Origin: Bacillota bacterium
Lineage (GTDB): Bacteria; Bacillota; Clostridia; Peptostreptococcales; Anaerovoracaceae
Assembly: GCA_016282655.1 (NCBI GenBank)
Contig: JAEELK010000067.1
Coordinates: 1 to 7,355, forward strand
DNA length: 7,355 bases
Direction of reading: 5' to 3'
Shown here in pieces: positions 1 to 6,509 of this stretch. The notes below the pieces were generated by a model. The model made no database searches and was not told the DNA's origin. It saw only the letters and a program-made list of their open reading frames with translations. The stretch's first letter is position 1. Every line of letters begins with the position of its first letter. Both the position numbers and the translations under genes were made by a program.

Positions 1-145
1 GCGCGCCGTTCAAAAAAACGACTCCCCCCTGCTTGATCTTCGCAAGCAGGCGGGAGGAAAAGCCCAGGCGTTTTTTCAGGACGGTGCGGAGGGTCCATTC
101 GCAGTCGCCCTCCTGCAGGGTATAAGAGTAACGCGCTTCTTCCAT
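1..145 (-). CDS. RluA/RluD-family 23S rRNA pseudouridine synthase, N-terminal part (cut by window edge)
   Basis: Only the first 48 codons are present; the gene runs off the left edge. The visible part starts MEEARYSYTLQEGDCEWTLR and contains a segment (about residues 19-47: LRTVLKKRLGFSSRLLAKIK, then a Gly-Gly-Val-Val turn and LNG) typical of the S4-like RNA-binding domain at the N-terminus of RluA/RluD pseudouridine synthases. These enzymes isomerise specific uridines in rRNA. The catalytic domain with its Asp lies outside the window. The ATG is 4 nt past the nadK stop, with no good Shine-Dalgarno (a weak GAGAAAG lies about 16 nt upstream), so translation is probably coupled to nadK. A nadK-rluA order is also known in Bacillus (ppnK/yjbN then yjbO). 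The family call is good; the target uridine cannot be told. Confidence 0.78.
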   Translation of the reverse strand, partial: MEEARYSYTLQEGDCEWTLRTVLKKRLGFSSRLLAKIKQGGVVFLNGA

Positions 146-149
146 GGGA

Positions 150-980
150 CTAGAGGAGCTTTCTCTTTACGGTGTTCCAGAAATCGTAGCCGTCCAGCCG
201 TACGAGGCGCACGATCTGCGGCGCGAATTCCATGCGGATCTGGCGGATGTCTTCGTGGATGCGCTCCAGGCCGTCCATGGCCAGGACGAGCTTGCTGCCC
301 TCCTCCGGGCGCACCACGACGGAGAGGCCCGCCGGCAGAAGGACGCTCGAGGTGAAGGAGCGGAAGGCGGCGGTGCTCATGGGCGCCATGGGCGTGAGCT
401 GCATCAGCTCCAGGCGCGGGTCGCAGATGGAGCCGCCGAGCGCGTAGTTGTAGGCCGTGCTGCCGGCCGGCGAGGCGGCCAGGATGCCGTCGCCGCTGAA
501 GCGCTCGATGAAGCTGTCTCCGATGAAGAGGTCCAGGTGGACGATGCGGGATTCCCGGCTCTTGATTAGCACCTCGTTGAGGCCCGTGTGCGTGAACTCG
601 CCCGCGGCGCAGTCGACCTGCGCCTTGACGGTGCGCATGGGCTGGATGCTGTATTTGCCCAGCTTGATGCGCTCCAGGAACTCGTCCAGCTGGTCCGGGC
701 TGAGGTCCTGGAAGAAGCCGAGATGGCCGGTGTTGATGCCGACGATGGGCGTCTCCGGGAAGGACATATAGTGCAGCGAAGAGAGCAGCGTGCCGTCGCC
801 GCCGATCACCATGATGAGGACGACGTCCGGCGTGAGCTCGTGCACCGGGCAGAAACCGTGCGCGACCAGCTTTTCCTCCAGGACGTGACGGATCTCCAGC
901 GACCAGGGCACCTCGTTGCTGTAGACCATCACCTTGCCGGTCAGGATGGGGTCCGTTCTGTAGTATTTCTCAGCGATCAT
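150..980 (-). CDS. nadK: NAD kinase (ATP-NAD kinase), 276 aa
   Basis: Cytosolic enzyme that phosphorylates NAD to NADP using ATP or polyphosphate, the only route to NADP in most bacteria. All family hallmarks are visible: GGDGT at residues 60-64, NTGHLGF at 83-89, the NE pair at 135-136, and SGDG (162-165) followed by SPAGSTAYN (170-178) and a downstream GG. The length matches the compact Gram-positive enzymes, and the Trp-containing C-terminus (GYDFWNTVKRKLL) resembles the end of the Bacillus subtilis enzyme. The ATG is preceded by GGAGG about 6 nt upstream. It is the second gene of a leftward operon: 30 nt follow the pepF stop, and the rluA-type gene starts 4 nt after its own stop. No frameshift or missing key residue is seen. 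Confidence 0.97.
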   Translation of the reverse strand: MIAEKYYRTDPILTGKVMVYSNEVPWSLEIRHVLEEKLVAHGFCPVHELTPDVVLIMVIGGDGTLLSSLHYMSFPETPIVGINTGHLGFFQDLSPDQLDEFLERIKLGKYSIQPMRTVKAQVDCAAGEFTHTGLNEVLIKSRESRIVHLDLFIGDSFIERFSGDGILAASPAGSTAYNYALGGSICDPRLELMQLTPMAPMSTAAFRSFTSSVLLPAGLSVVVRPEEGSKLVLAMDGLERIHEDIRQIRMEFAPQIVRLVRLDGYDFWNTVKRKLL

Positions 981-986
981 GGCGCA

Positions 987-1005
987 CCTCCGGGGCAGGG
1001 CCCCG
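987..1005 (-). promoter_or_regulatory. nadK Shine-Dalgarno abutting a small GC hairpin
   Basis: In the 30-nt pepF-nadK gap, a perfect 6-bp stem (CGGGGC 991-996, loop AGG, GCCCCG 1000-1005) directly adjoins the nadK ribosome binding site. The GGAGG occupies 987-991 on the minus strand, so its first G is the last paired base of the stem. The hairpin has no U-tract, so it is not an intrinsic terminator. It could tune nadK initiation or mRNA processing, but in GC-rich DNA it may also be chance. Confidence 0.35.
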
Positions 1006-1010
1006 CTTCT

Positions 1011-2816
1011 TTAGAGCAGCGCTTCAAATTCGTCCAGCAGGGCCGCGAAGGTCTCTGTGGCCCGCTCGACGGGCTCCGGCGTGCTCATGTCCACGCCGGC
1101 CAGCTTCAGCAGCTCGATGGGATCGTCGCTGCTGCCGGACTTCAGGAACTCGATGTAGGCCTCCACGGCGGGCGCGCCTTCGCGCAGGATGCGCTCGGAG
1201 ATGGCCTGCGCCGCGGAATAGCCCGTCGCGTACTTGTAAACGTAGAAGGATCTGTAGAAATGCGGGATGCGCGCCCACTCCATGCGGATCTCCTCGTCCA
1301 CCACGGTGTCCGGCCCGAAGTAGAGCTCGTTCAGGCCGCCGTAGATCTGGCAGAGACGGTCCGCCGTGAGGACCTCGCCCTGCTCCACGGCCTCGTGGCA
1401 GAGCTTCTCGAACTCCGCGAACATGGTCTGGCGGAAGAGCGTGCCGCGGAAGGCGTCCAGATAGTGGTTCAGGAGATAGCGCCGCTTCGCGGGATCCTGC
1501 TCCTTCTTCAGCAGATGTTTCATGAGCAGGGTCTCGTTGACCGTGGAGACCGTCTCCGCGGTGAAGATGCTGTGGTCGCCGTACACGTAGGGCTGCGCGT
1601 GCCGCGTGTAGTAGGAGTGCATGGAATGCCCCATCTCGTGCGCGATGGTGAAGGCGTCCTTCAGCGTTTCGTCATAGTTCAGCAGGATGTAGGGCATGCT
1701 GTCGTAGCAGCCGAAGGAATAGGCGCCGCTGGTCTTGCCGGGCGTCTCGTAAACGTCGATCCAGCGCGAGGCGATGCCTTCTTCCACGTGGGAAAGGTAG
1801 TCCGGGCCGAGCGGCGCGAGGCCCTCCTTCACGATGGCGAGCGCCGCCTCGTAAGGCAGCTTCTCCTTGGGGCTGTCCGTGAGGCGCGTGTACATGTCGT
1901 ACATGTGGATCTCGGAGAGGCCGAGGGCTTTTTTGCGCAGGGCCACGTAGCGGTGGAACTGCGGCAGCGCCTTGTGGACGCAGGCGATCAGGTTCTCGTA
2001 GATCTCCGTGCTCACGTCGTCTCCGCTGAGCGCGGCCTCCAGCGCGGAGCCGTACTTGCGGATGCGGGCGGAGATGACGTCCGTCTTGCAGTTGTAGCTG
2101 TAGCCGGTCGCCAGCGTGTTCTTGTGCGCGGTATAGACCGCGTAGAGCTTTTCGAAGGTCTCTTTGCGCAGCCGCCGGTCCGTGGATTCCATGAGGCTGG
2201 TATAGCGGCCGTGGGTGATCTCCACCTCCTTGCCGTCCTCATCGATGACGCTGCCGAAGCGCAGGTCGGCGTCGTTCAGCATGCCGAAGACCTCGCCGGG
2301 AACGTCCAGCACTTCGCTGAGCTGCGCCAGGAGGCTCTCCTCCTGCACGCTGAGCACGTGCGGCTTGCGGCGGAAGAGCGCTTTGAACATGTGCTCGTAT
2401 ATGGCAAGATCCGGCTCCTCGCGGACGGCGCTCACGACGGTCTCCGCCGGCAGCTCCAGCAGCTCCGGGACGAAGAAGGCGCACATGGCGGAGACCTTGG
2501 CGATCAGCGTGCCGGCCTTGTCGCACATGGCCTGATAGCGGGAGTCGCGGTTGTCCTGGTCTCTGCGCATGCGGGCGTAGGTGTAGATATGCTCCACCAG
2601 GAGCCACATGGCGTCGCGATCCTTCAGGGCGCTGGCCAGGACCAGCGGGTCCTTGCCCAGCCTGCCGCTGTAGACGGTGAAGGCCTGCGCGAGCTCTTCG
2701 GCCCTGCGGCAGTCCTCCTCCCATTGGGCCTCGTCCGGATACATGGCATCCAGATCCCATTTGTACTGCTCGGGGATATCTTCGCGGCGCTTTGCGCCCT
2801 GGGTCTCTGCGTTCAT
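1011..2816 (-). CDS. pepF: Oligoendopeptidase F (M3B zinc metallopeptidase), 601 aa
   Basis: Cytosolic zinc metallopeptidase of the M3B family that cuts oligopeptides, typically of about 7-17 residues, contributing to peptide turnover. The zinc site is visible: HEMGHSMHSYY begins at residue 393, so H393 and H397 are ligands and E394 is the catalytic base. The third ligand is probably E421 in the following AETVSTVNE segment, 28 residues after the first His, as expected for M3 enzymes. The N-terminal half carries the usual PepF opening (IPEQYKWDLDAMYP, then an all-helical lobe). There is no signal peptide or membrane segment. About 600 aa is the normal length. The ATG is supported by GGAGGAAG roughly 9 nt upstream. 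It is the first gene of the leftward operon with nadK and rluA and is divergent from murI. The high GC3 content leaves its antisense strand open for a long stretch, which is not a gene. Confidence 0.97.
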   Translation of the reverse strand: MNAETQGAKRREDIPEQYKWDLDAMYPDEAQWEEDCRRAEELAQAFTVYSGRLGKDPLVLASALKDRDAMWLLVEHIYTYARMRRDQDNRDSRYQAMCDKAGTLIAKVSAMCAFFVPELLELPAETVVSAVREEPDLAIYEHMFKALFRRKPHVLSVQEESLLAQLSEVLDVPGEVFGMLNDADLRFGSVIDEDGKEVEITHGRYTSLMESTDRRLRKETFEKLYAVYTAHKNTLATGYSYNCKTDVISARIRKYGSALEAALSGDDVSTEIYENLIACVHKALPQFHRYVALRKKALGLSEIHMYDMYTRLTDSPKEKLPYEAALAIVKEGLAPLGPDYLSHVEEGIASRWIDVYETPGKTSGAYSFGCYDSMPYILLNYDETLKDAFTIAHEMGHSMHSYYTRHAQPYVYGDHSIFTAETVSTVNETLLMKHLLKKEQDPAKRRYLLNHYLDAFRGTLFRQTMFAEFEKLCHEAVEQGEVLTADRLCQIYGGLNELYFGPDTVVDEEIRMEWARIPHFYRSFYVYKYATGYSAAQAISERILREGAPAVEAYIEFLKSGSSDDPIELLKLAGVDMSTPEPVERATETFAALLDEFEALL

Positions 2817-2833
2817 TATATGTTTCTTCCTCC

Positions 2834-2850
2834 TGTCCGTACGATGGACA
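2834..2850. repeat. Short inverted repeat in the pepF leader
   Basis: TGTCC (2834-2838) and GGACA (2846-2850) form a 5-bp palindromic pair around a 7-nt spacer, between the predicted pepF -10 and its Shine-Dalgarno. A further TTGTCC lies at 2869-2874. It could be an operator half-site pair or just chance; no regulator is visible in the window. Confidence 0.25.
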
Positions 2851-2855
2851 AAGTT

Positions 2856-2884
2856 ATTCTACCAAATATTGTCCTTCTTTGCTA
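2856..2884 (-). promoter_or_regulatory. Possible sigma-A promoter for pepF-nadK-rluA
   Basis: Reading leftward, TAGAAT (2861-2856) could be a -10 box, with a poor -35 TAGCAA (2884-2879) at a 17-nt spacing. The start of transcription would fall near 2849, about 33 nt before the pepF ATG. The -35 half overlaps the extended -10 of the opposing murI promoter, so the two polymerases could compete if both are real. The -35 matches consensus at only about three of six bases, so this is tentative. Confidence 0.3.
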
Positions 2885-2888
2885 TAAT
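2880..2888 (+). promoter_or_regulatory. Extended -10 promoter for the murI-asl-murE-racD operon
   Basis: TGCTATAAT (2880-2888) is a perfect extended -10 element (TGn plus consensus TATAAT). It sits in the only AT-rich stretch of the window, upstream of the first plus-strand gene. The sequence 17 nt upstream (TACCAA, 2860-2865) is a poor -35, which extended -10 promoters tolerate. Transcription should start near 2895, giving a leader of about 50 nt that is too short for most riboswitches. No other comparable promoter is seen in the plus operon, whose genes are essentially contiguous. Confidence 0.65.
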
Positions 2889-2913
2889 AAAAATAGTTTT
2901 GTGGTATATATAG

Positions 2914-2932
2914 TGTATCAAGCTGTATCAAG
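2914..2932 (+). repeat. Tandem TGTATCAAG direct repeats next to the murI ribosome binding site
   Basis: Two exact 9-nt copies of TGTATCAAG lie at 2914-2922 and 2924-2932, a 10-nt (one helical turn) period. The second copy runs into the murI Shine-Dalgarno (AAGGAG, 2930-2935), 10 nt before the ATG. One-turn spacing would put a bound protein on one DNA face, or the repeat could be read in RNA at the ribosome binding site. No regulator gene is nearby, and chance duplication is possible. Confidence 0.4.
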
Positions 2933-2945
2933 GAGAACCATCCAC

Positions 2946-3749
2946 ATGGACAAGCGCCCCATCGGCTTCTTCGACTCCGGCCTCGGCGGCCTGACCTGCG
3001 TCTCGCCTCTTCTGAAGCTCCTGCCGAACGAACGCGTCATCTATTTCGGCGACACCGCCCGCACGCCTTACGGCTCCAAGAGCCCGGAGACCATCCGCGC
3101 CTTCGCCGCGGAGATCTCCGACTTCCTGCTCTCCCAGGACGTGAAGATGCTGGTCATCGCCTGCAATACCGTCAGCGCCGTCTGTCTGGAGGACCTCAGG
3201 GCGCGCTATCCGCAGATCCCGGTCCTCGGCATCATCGGCCCCGCCGCGGAGAAGGTGGCGCGCATGCCCGGCCGCAGCGGCATCATCGGCACCAAGGTCA
3301 CCATCCTCAGCCGCGCCTACGAAAAGGCCATCGCGGCCTGCGAGCCGAAGAAGGAGATCGTCTCCACGGCCTGCCCGGCGCTGGTCCCCCTCATCGAGGA
3401 GGGCATCATCGAAAACGAGATCATGGATCTGACCCTGCGCTACTACCTGGATCATTTCCTGCAGTACCACCGCCCCTCCAGCCTGGTGCTCGGCTGCACA
3501 CACTACCCCCTCATCCGGGCCAACCTGCAGCGCCTCTATCCGGACCTGGAGATCGTCGACCCCGCGGAGATCCTCGCGGCCCGCATCGCCGCGCTGCTCG
3601 AAGAGCGCGGCCTCCTCGCGGATCAGCCCGCCGGCGAGAACACCTTCTACGCCAGCGACCTCTCGGAGAACTTCGTGAACATGATCCGCCGCATCTCGGA
3701 GATGTCCCAGTTTCAGTTGGGATTTAAAAGCTTCGATAAGGAAAAATAA
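2946..3749 (+). CDS. murI: Glutamate racemase MurI, 267 aa
   Basis: Cofactor-independent racemase that converts L-Glu to D-Glu for position 2 of the peptidoglycan stem peptide. Signature pieces are present: GFFDSGLGGLT at residues 7-17 with Asp10, GDTARTPYG at 35-43, ACNTVSA with catalytic Cys73, and LGCTHYPLI with catalytic Cys184 and His186. The Cys-Thr-His triad separates it from the aspartate-type racemase at the end of the same operon. Length and spacing match RacE/MurI of Gram-positives. The frame is open far upstream, antisense to pepF, but the ATG at 2946 is the true start: it follows AAGGAG at a 10-nt spacing, follows a good promoter, and begins the conserved MDKRPIGFFDSG. It is the first gene of the plus-strand operon, with asl beginning 18 nt after its stop. 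It supplies D-Glu to the pathway in which the neighbouring MurE-like ligase acts next but one. Confidence 0.97.
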   Translation: MDKRPIGFFDSGLGGLTCVSPLLKLLPNERVIYFGDTARTPYGSKSPETIRAFAAEISDFLLSQDVKMLVIACNTVSAVCLEDLRARYPQIPVLGIIGPAAEKVARMPGRSGIIGTKVTILSRAYEKAIAACEPKKEIVSTACPALVPLIEEGIIENEIMDLTLRYYLDHFLQYHRPSSLVLGCTHYPLIRANLQRLYPDLEIVDPAEILAARIAALLEERGLLADQPAGENTFYASDLSENFVNMIRRISEMSQFQLGFKSFDKEK

Positions 3750-3767
3750 AACAAGGAGCCCAAAGAC

Positions 3768-5000
3768 ATGTCAGAATCGCGCAAACCGTTCATTCCGCTG
3801 CTTTTCGGCGGCGACATCAACGTTTACAGCATGGCCCGCGCATTTCACGAGGCATACGGCTTAAGATCCTGCGCCATCGGCAAATTCAACTCCGGTCCGG
3901 CCTACAACAGCAGGATCATCGACTACACCGCGAACCCGAAGGCGGACGTGCAGGAGGTCTTCCTGCCGCTGGTCAACGACTTCGCCGAGGCCCACAAAGA
4001 CGAGCTCGTGCTCCTGCTCGGCTGCGGCGACAACTATCTGCAGCTCATCAGCAGCAACAAGCCGAACTACCGCGAAAACGTGGTGGCCCCCTACATCGAC
4101 ATCGATCTCATGAACCGCTGCATCAACAAAGAGATCTTCTACAGCATGTGCGACGAGGTCGGGCTCGAATACCCGGCCACCTTCATCTACCGCAAGGAGC
4201 TGGGGCATGAGTTCACGCTCCCCTTCGATCCGCCCTACATCATCAAGCCGGCGGACAACGTGGACTACTGGCAGCACCCCTTCCCCACGCAGAAAAAAGT
4301 CGCCACCGCCAAAGACCGCGCCGAGCTGCTGACGATCCTGGACAACATCTATGAGGCCGGCTATTCCGGCAGCATGATCCTCCAGGACTTCATCCCCGGG
4401 GACGACAGCTACATGCGCGTCCTCACCAGCTATTCCGGCAAGGACGGCGAGGTGAAGCTCATGTGCCTGGGCCACGTCCTCTTAGAGGAGCATACCCCGC
4501 ACGGCATCGGCAACCACGCCGTCATCGTCACCGAGAGCCAGCCGGAGCTGGAAGAAAAAGTCCGCAGAGTGCTGGAGCACATACACTACGTGGGCTTCTC
4601 CAACTGCGACATCAAATACGACCGCAGGGACGGAAAGTTCAAGATCTTCGAGATCAACGTGCGCCAGGGCCGCTCCAACTACTACGTCACCGGCAGCGGG
4701 CACAACATCACGAAATGGCTCGTGGAGGACTGGCTCTACGATCAGCCCGTGGAGAAGATCAACGTGAGCAACGCCTCGCTCTGGACCGTGGTGCCGCAGG
4801 GCGTCATCTTCAAATACATCGTGCCGCGCTACCATCCCCAGCTGAAGCAGCTCATCCGCGAGGGCAAGTGCTGCAATCCCCTGCTCTACGCGCCGGACAA
4901 CGGCATGGGCCGCATGCTGCGCACCTACAAGAACATCTACGGCCACTACAAGAAATTCAAGACCTATTACGGCGTCCCCGTGGACGAGGAGGAGAAATAA
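3768..5000 (+). CDS. asl: D-aspartate ligase-like ATP-grasp protein, 410 aa
   Basis: Probable ATP-dependent carboxylate-amine ligase resembling Enterococcus faecium Aslfm, which joins the beta-carboxyl of D-Asp to the epsilon-amine of L-Lys in UDP-MurNAc-pentapeptide to build the D-Asx bridge. Matches recalled from Aslfm are near the N-terminus (FIPLLFGGDINVYSMAR, residues 8-24), QDFIPGDDSYMRVL from residue 206, the MCLGH...LLEE.TP..IGN stretch, and GF.N.D.KYD.RDG. ATP-grasp chemistry is supported by Lys160 in IIKPADN and by the metal-ligand pair Glu295/Asn297 in FEINVRQGRS. The length is about that of Aslfm, and no signal peptide or membrane segment is seen, consistent with a cytoplasmic precursor-modifying enzyme. 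AAGGAG lies 9 nt before the ATG. Its stop touches the murE start. A RacD-type racemase two genes downstream could provide D-Asp, as racfm does in E. faecium. Substrate and acceptor are inferred; another D-amino acid or acceptor is possible. No AsnH-like amidotransferase is visible. Confidence 0.85.
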   Translation: MSESRKPFIPLLFGGDINVYSMARAFHEAYGLRSCAIGKFNSGPAYNSRIIDYTANPKADVQEVFLPLVNDFAEAHKDELVLLLGCGDNYLQLISSNKPNYRENVVAPYIDIDLMNRCINKEIFYSMCDEVGLEYPATFIYRKELGHEFTLPFDPPYIIKPADNVDYWQHPFPTQKKVATAKDRAELLTILDNIYEAGYSGSMILQDFIPGDDSYMRVLTSYSGKDGEVKLMCLGHVLLEEHTPHGIGNHAVIVTESQPELEEKVRRVLEHIHYVGFSNCDIKYDRRDGKFKIFEINVRQGRSNYYVTGSGHNITKWLVEDWLYDQPVEKINVSNASLWTVVPQGVIFKYIVPRYHPQLKQLIREGKCCNPLLYAPDNGMGRMLRTYKNIYGHYKKFKTYYGVPVDEEEK

Positions 5001-6509
5001 ATGCGCTTAGAATTCTACGCCAACGCCCTGCAGGAGGCCGGGCTGCTCAAGGAGGCGAACATCCTGGAGGGAGACGCCTCCCGGCAGGTCGCCAGCCTCT
5101 CCTTCAATTCCAACGACGAGCAGAAGGACGGCCTCTTCGTCTGCAAGGGCGCGCATTTCAAACCCGAATACCTGGAAAGCGCCCTGCACGGCGGCGCGTT
5201 CTGCTATCTGAGCGAAACGCCCTATGAGACCGCGGAGCCCTGCTCGCGCCTCATCGTCACGGAGCTCCGCCCGGCGCTCAGCCTCGTCACCCTGCTCTTC
5301 TTCGGCCCGCTCTCGAGCCGCCTGCACCTGACCGGCTTCGTGGGCACCAAGGGAAAGACCAGCAGCTGCTACTTCCTGCGCTCCATCCTGGACGACTATC
5401 TGCAGGAGAACGGACAGCCCAAGAGCGCCTTCACCTCCTCCATCTGGACCTACGACGGCAAGGTGGACGCGGAAGCTTCCCTCACCACGCCGGACATCAT
5501 CCCCCTCTACCGCAACTTCAAGCACGCCGTGGAGAGCAAGGTCGAATACTTCTCGATGGAGGTCTCCAGCCAGGCCCTGAAATACGGCCGCGTGGACGGC
5601 GTGCAGTTCGAGGTCTCCTGCTTCCTGAACGTCAGCGAGGACCACATCAGCCCCATCGAGCACCCCGACTTCGAGGACTACATCCAGTCCAAGATGCTCG
5701 TCTTCAAGCAGAGCAGACAGGCCTGCGTCTGCCTCAGCAGCGATCATCTGGACCGCATCCTCGCAAAGGCGCGCGAGGACTGCCCCGCCGTCTACACCTT
5801 CGGCCTCAGCCCCGAGGCGGACGTCTACGGCTACGAGATCCGCAAGGAAGGCATGGAGACCTGCTTCCGCGTCCGCACCAAAGACTTCGACGAAGCCTTC
5901 CGCCTCTGTCTCCCCGGCATCTTCAACGTGGAGAACGCGCTGGCCGCCATCTCCGCCGCCTGGCTCATGAAGATCCCGGTCCGCAGCATGCAGCGCGGCC
6001 TCTACGCCGCGCGGGTCCCCGGCCGCATGGAGTTCTTTACAGACGAAAACACCGGCGCGATCGTGCTGGTGGACTACGTGCATACGCGCATCGCCTACGA
6101 GCGCCTGCTCAGCTCCCTGCGCGAGGAGTTCCCGGACAAGAAGCTGGAGGTCCTCATGGGCTGCAACGACAAGGCCCTGAACCGCAGACGGGACCACGCG
6201 GAGGTCATCAGCAAGTACTGCACCAAGTGCTACGTCACGGACGAAGACCCCGGCTACGAAGACCGCCTGCACATCTGTCAGGACATCGCCTCGCATCTGG
6301 AGCGCTGCGGCTGCCCCTACGAGGTCATCCCGGACCGCTCCGAGGCCATCCGCACTGCCATGGCGCAGGCGGACGCGGACACCATCCTCATCTGCGGCGG
6401 CAAGGGCAGAGAGGCCTGGCAGAAGATCAACGGCAAGTTCGTCCCCCATCCCTCCGACGTGGAGCTGGTGGAGAAATACGCGAAAAAGAGGAACGAAGAT
6501 GTGGAATAG
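5001..6509 (+). CDS. murE: MurE-type UDP-MurNAc-L-Ala-D-Glu:diamino acid ligase, 502 aa, probably non-DAP (Lys) type
   Basis: Cytosolic Mur ligase adding the third residue to the stem peptide. Three Mur domains are recognisable: N-terminal UDP-substrate domain (about 1-105), ATPase domain (about 106-335) and C-terminal domain (about 336-502). Motifs: P-loop GTKGKTSS (115-122), LTTPD (161-165), MEVSSQAL (186-193), FLNVSEDHISPIEHP with D214/H215, K231 as the likely carbamylated Lys, RVPGRME, and GGKGRE (466-471) near the end. The diamino-acid loop, DNPR in DAP enzymes, reads E-D-P-G (415-418) in TDEDPGYED; the Arg that binds meso-DAP is absent. The overall pattern looks closer to streptococcal Lys-type MurE, as I recall it. 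The usual YAHT core is YVHT (V360). ATG abuts the asl stop; GAGGAGGAG inside the asl end serves as RBS. racD starts inside its last codons. It may be the only MurE or a second, specialised paralogue; the window cannot say. Confidence 0.9.
   Translation: MRLEFYANALQEAGLLKEANILEGDASRQVASLSFNSNDEQKDGLFVCKGAHFKPEYLESALHGGAFCYLSETPYETAEPCSRLIVTELRPALSLVTLLFFGPLSSRLHLTGFVGTKGKTSSCYFLRSILDDYLQENGQPKSAFTSSIWTYDGKVDAEASLTTPDIIPLYRNFKHAVESKVEYFSMEVSSQALKYGRVDGVQFEVSCFLNVSEDHISPIEHPDFEDYIQSKMLVFKQSRQACVCLSSDHLDRILAKAREDCPAVYTFGLSPEADVYGYEIRKEGMETCFRVRTKDFDEAFRLCLPGIFNVENALAAISAAWLMKIPVRSMQRGLYAARVPGRMEFFTDENTGAIVLVDYVHTRIAYERLLSSLREEFPDKKLEVLMGCNDKALNRRRDHAEVISKYCTKCYVTDEDPGYEDRLHICQDIASHLERCGCPYEVIPDRSEAIRTAMAQADADTILICGGKGREAWQKINGKFVPHPSDVELVEKYAKKRNEDVE

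Noticed and set aside
588..2945. A very long plus-strand open frame (over 780 codons) antisense to nadK and pepF that runs in frame into murI
   Set aside because: It is the shadow of GC3-rich coding on the minus strand: low-complexity Arg/Ala/Val/His/Leu/Gln composition, no recognisable domain, no RBS at its start, while pepF and nadK opposite have full family motifs. It is not an N-terminal extension of MurI, which starts at the ATG at 2946 behind its own RBS.
2817..2945. The AT-rich stretch as an insertion scar or riboswitch
   Set aside because: It is only about 130 nt, has promoter and RBS elements for two divergent operons, no terminal repeats, and a leader too short for known riboswitches.
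3768..5000. Reading the ATP-grasp gene as D-Ala-D-Ala ligase, carbamoyl-phosphate synthase or glutathione/cyanophycin synthetase
   Set aside because: Motif order and specific stretches (NVYSMAR start, QDFIPGDDS, MCLGH, FEINVRQGRS) fit the D-aspartate ligase type better than those families, and the neighbours fit too.
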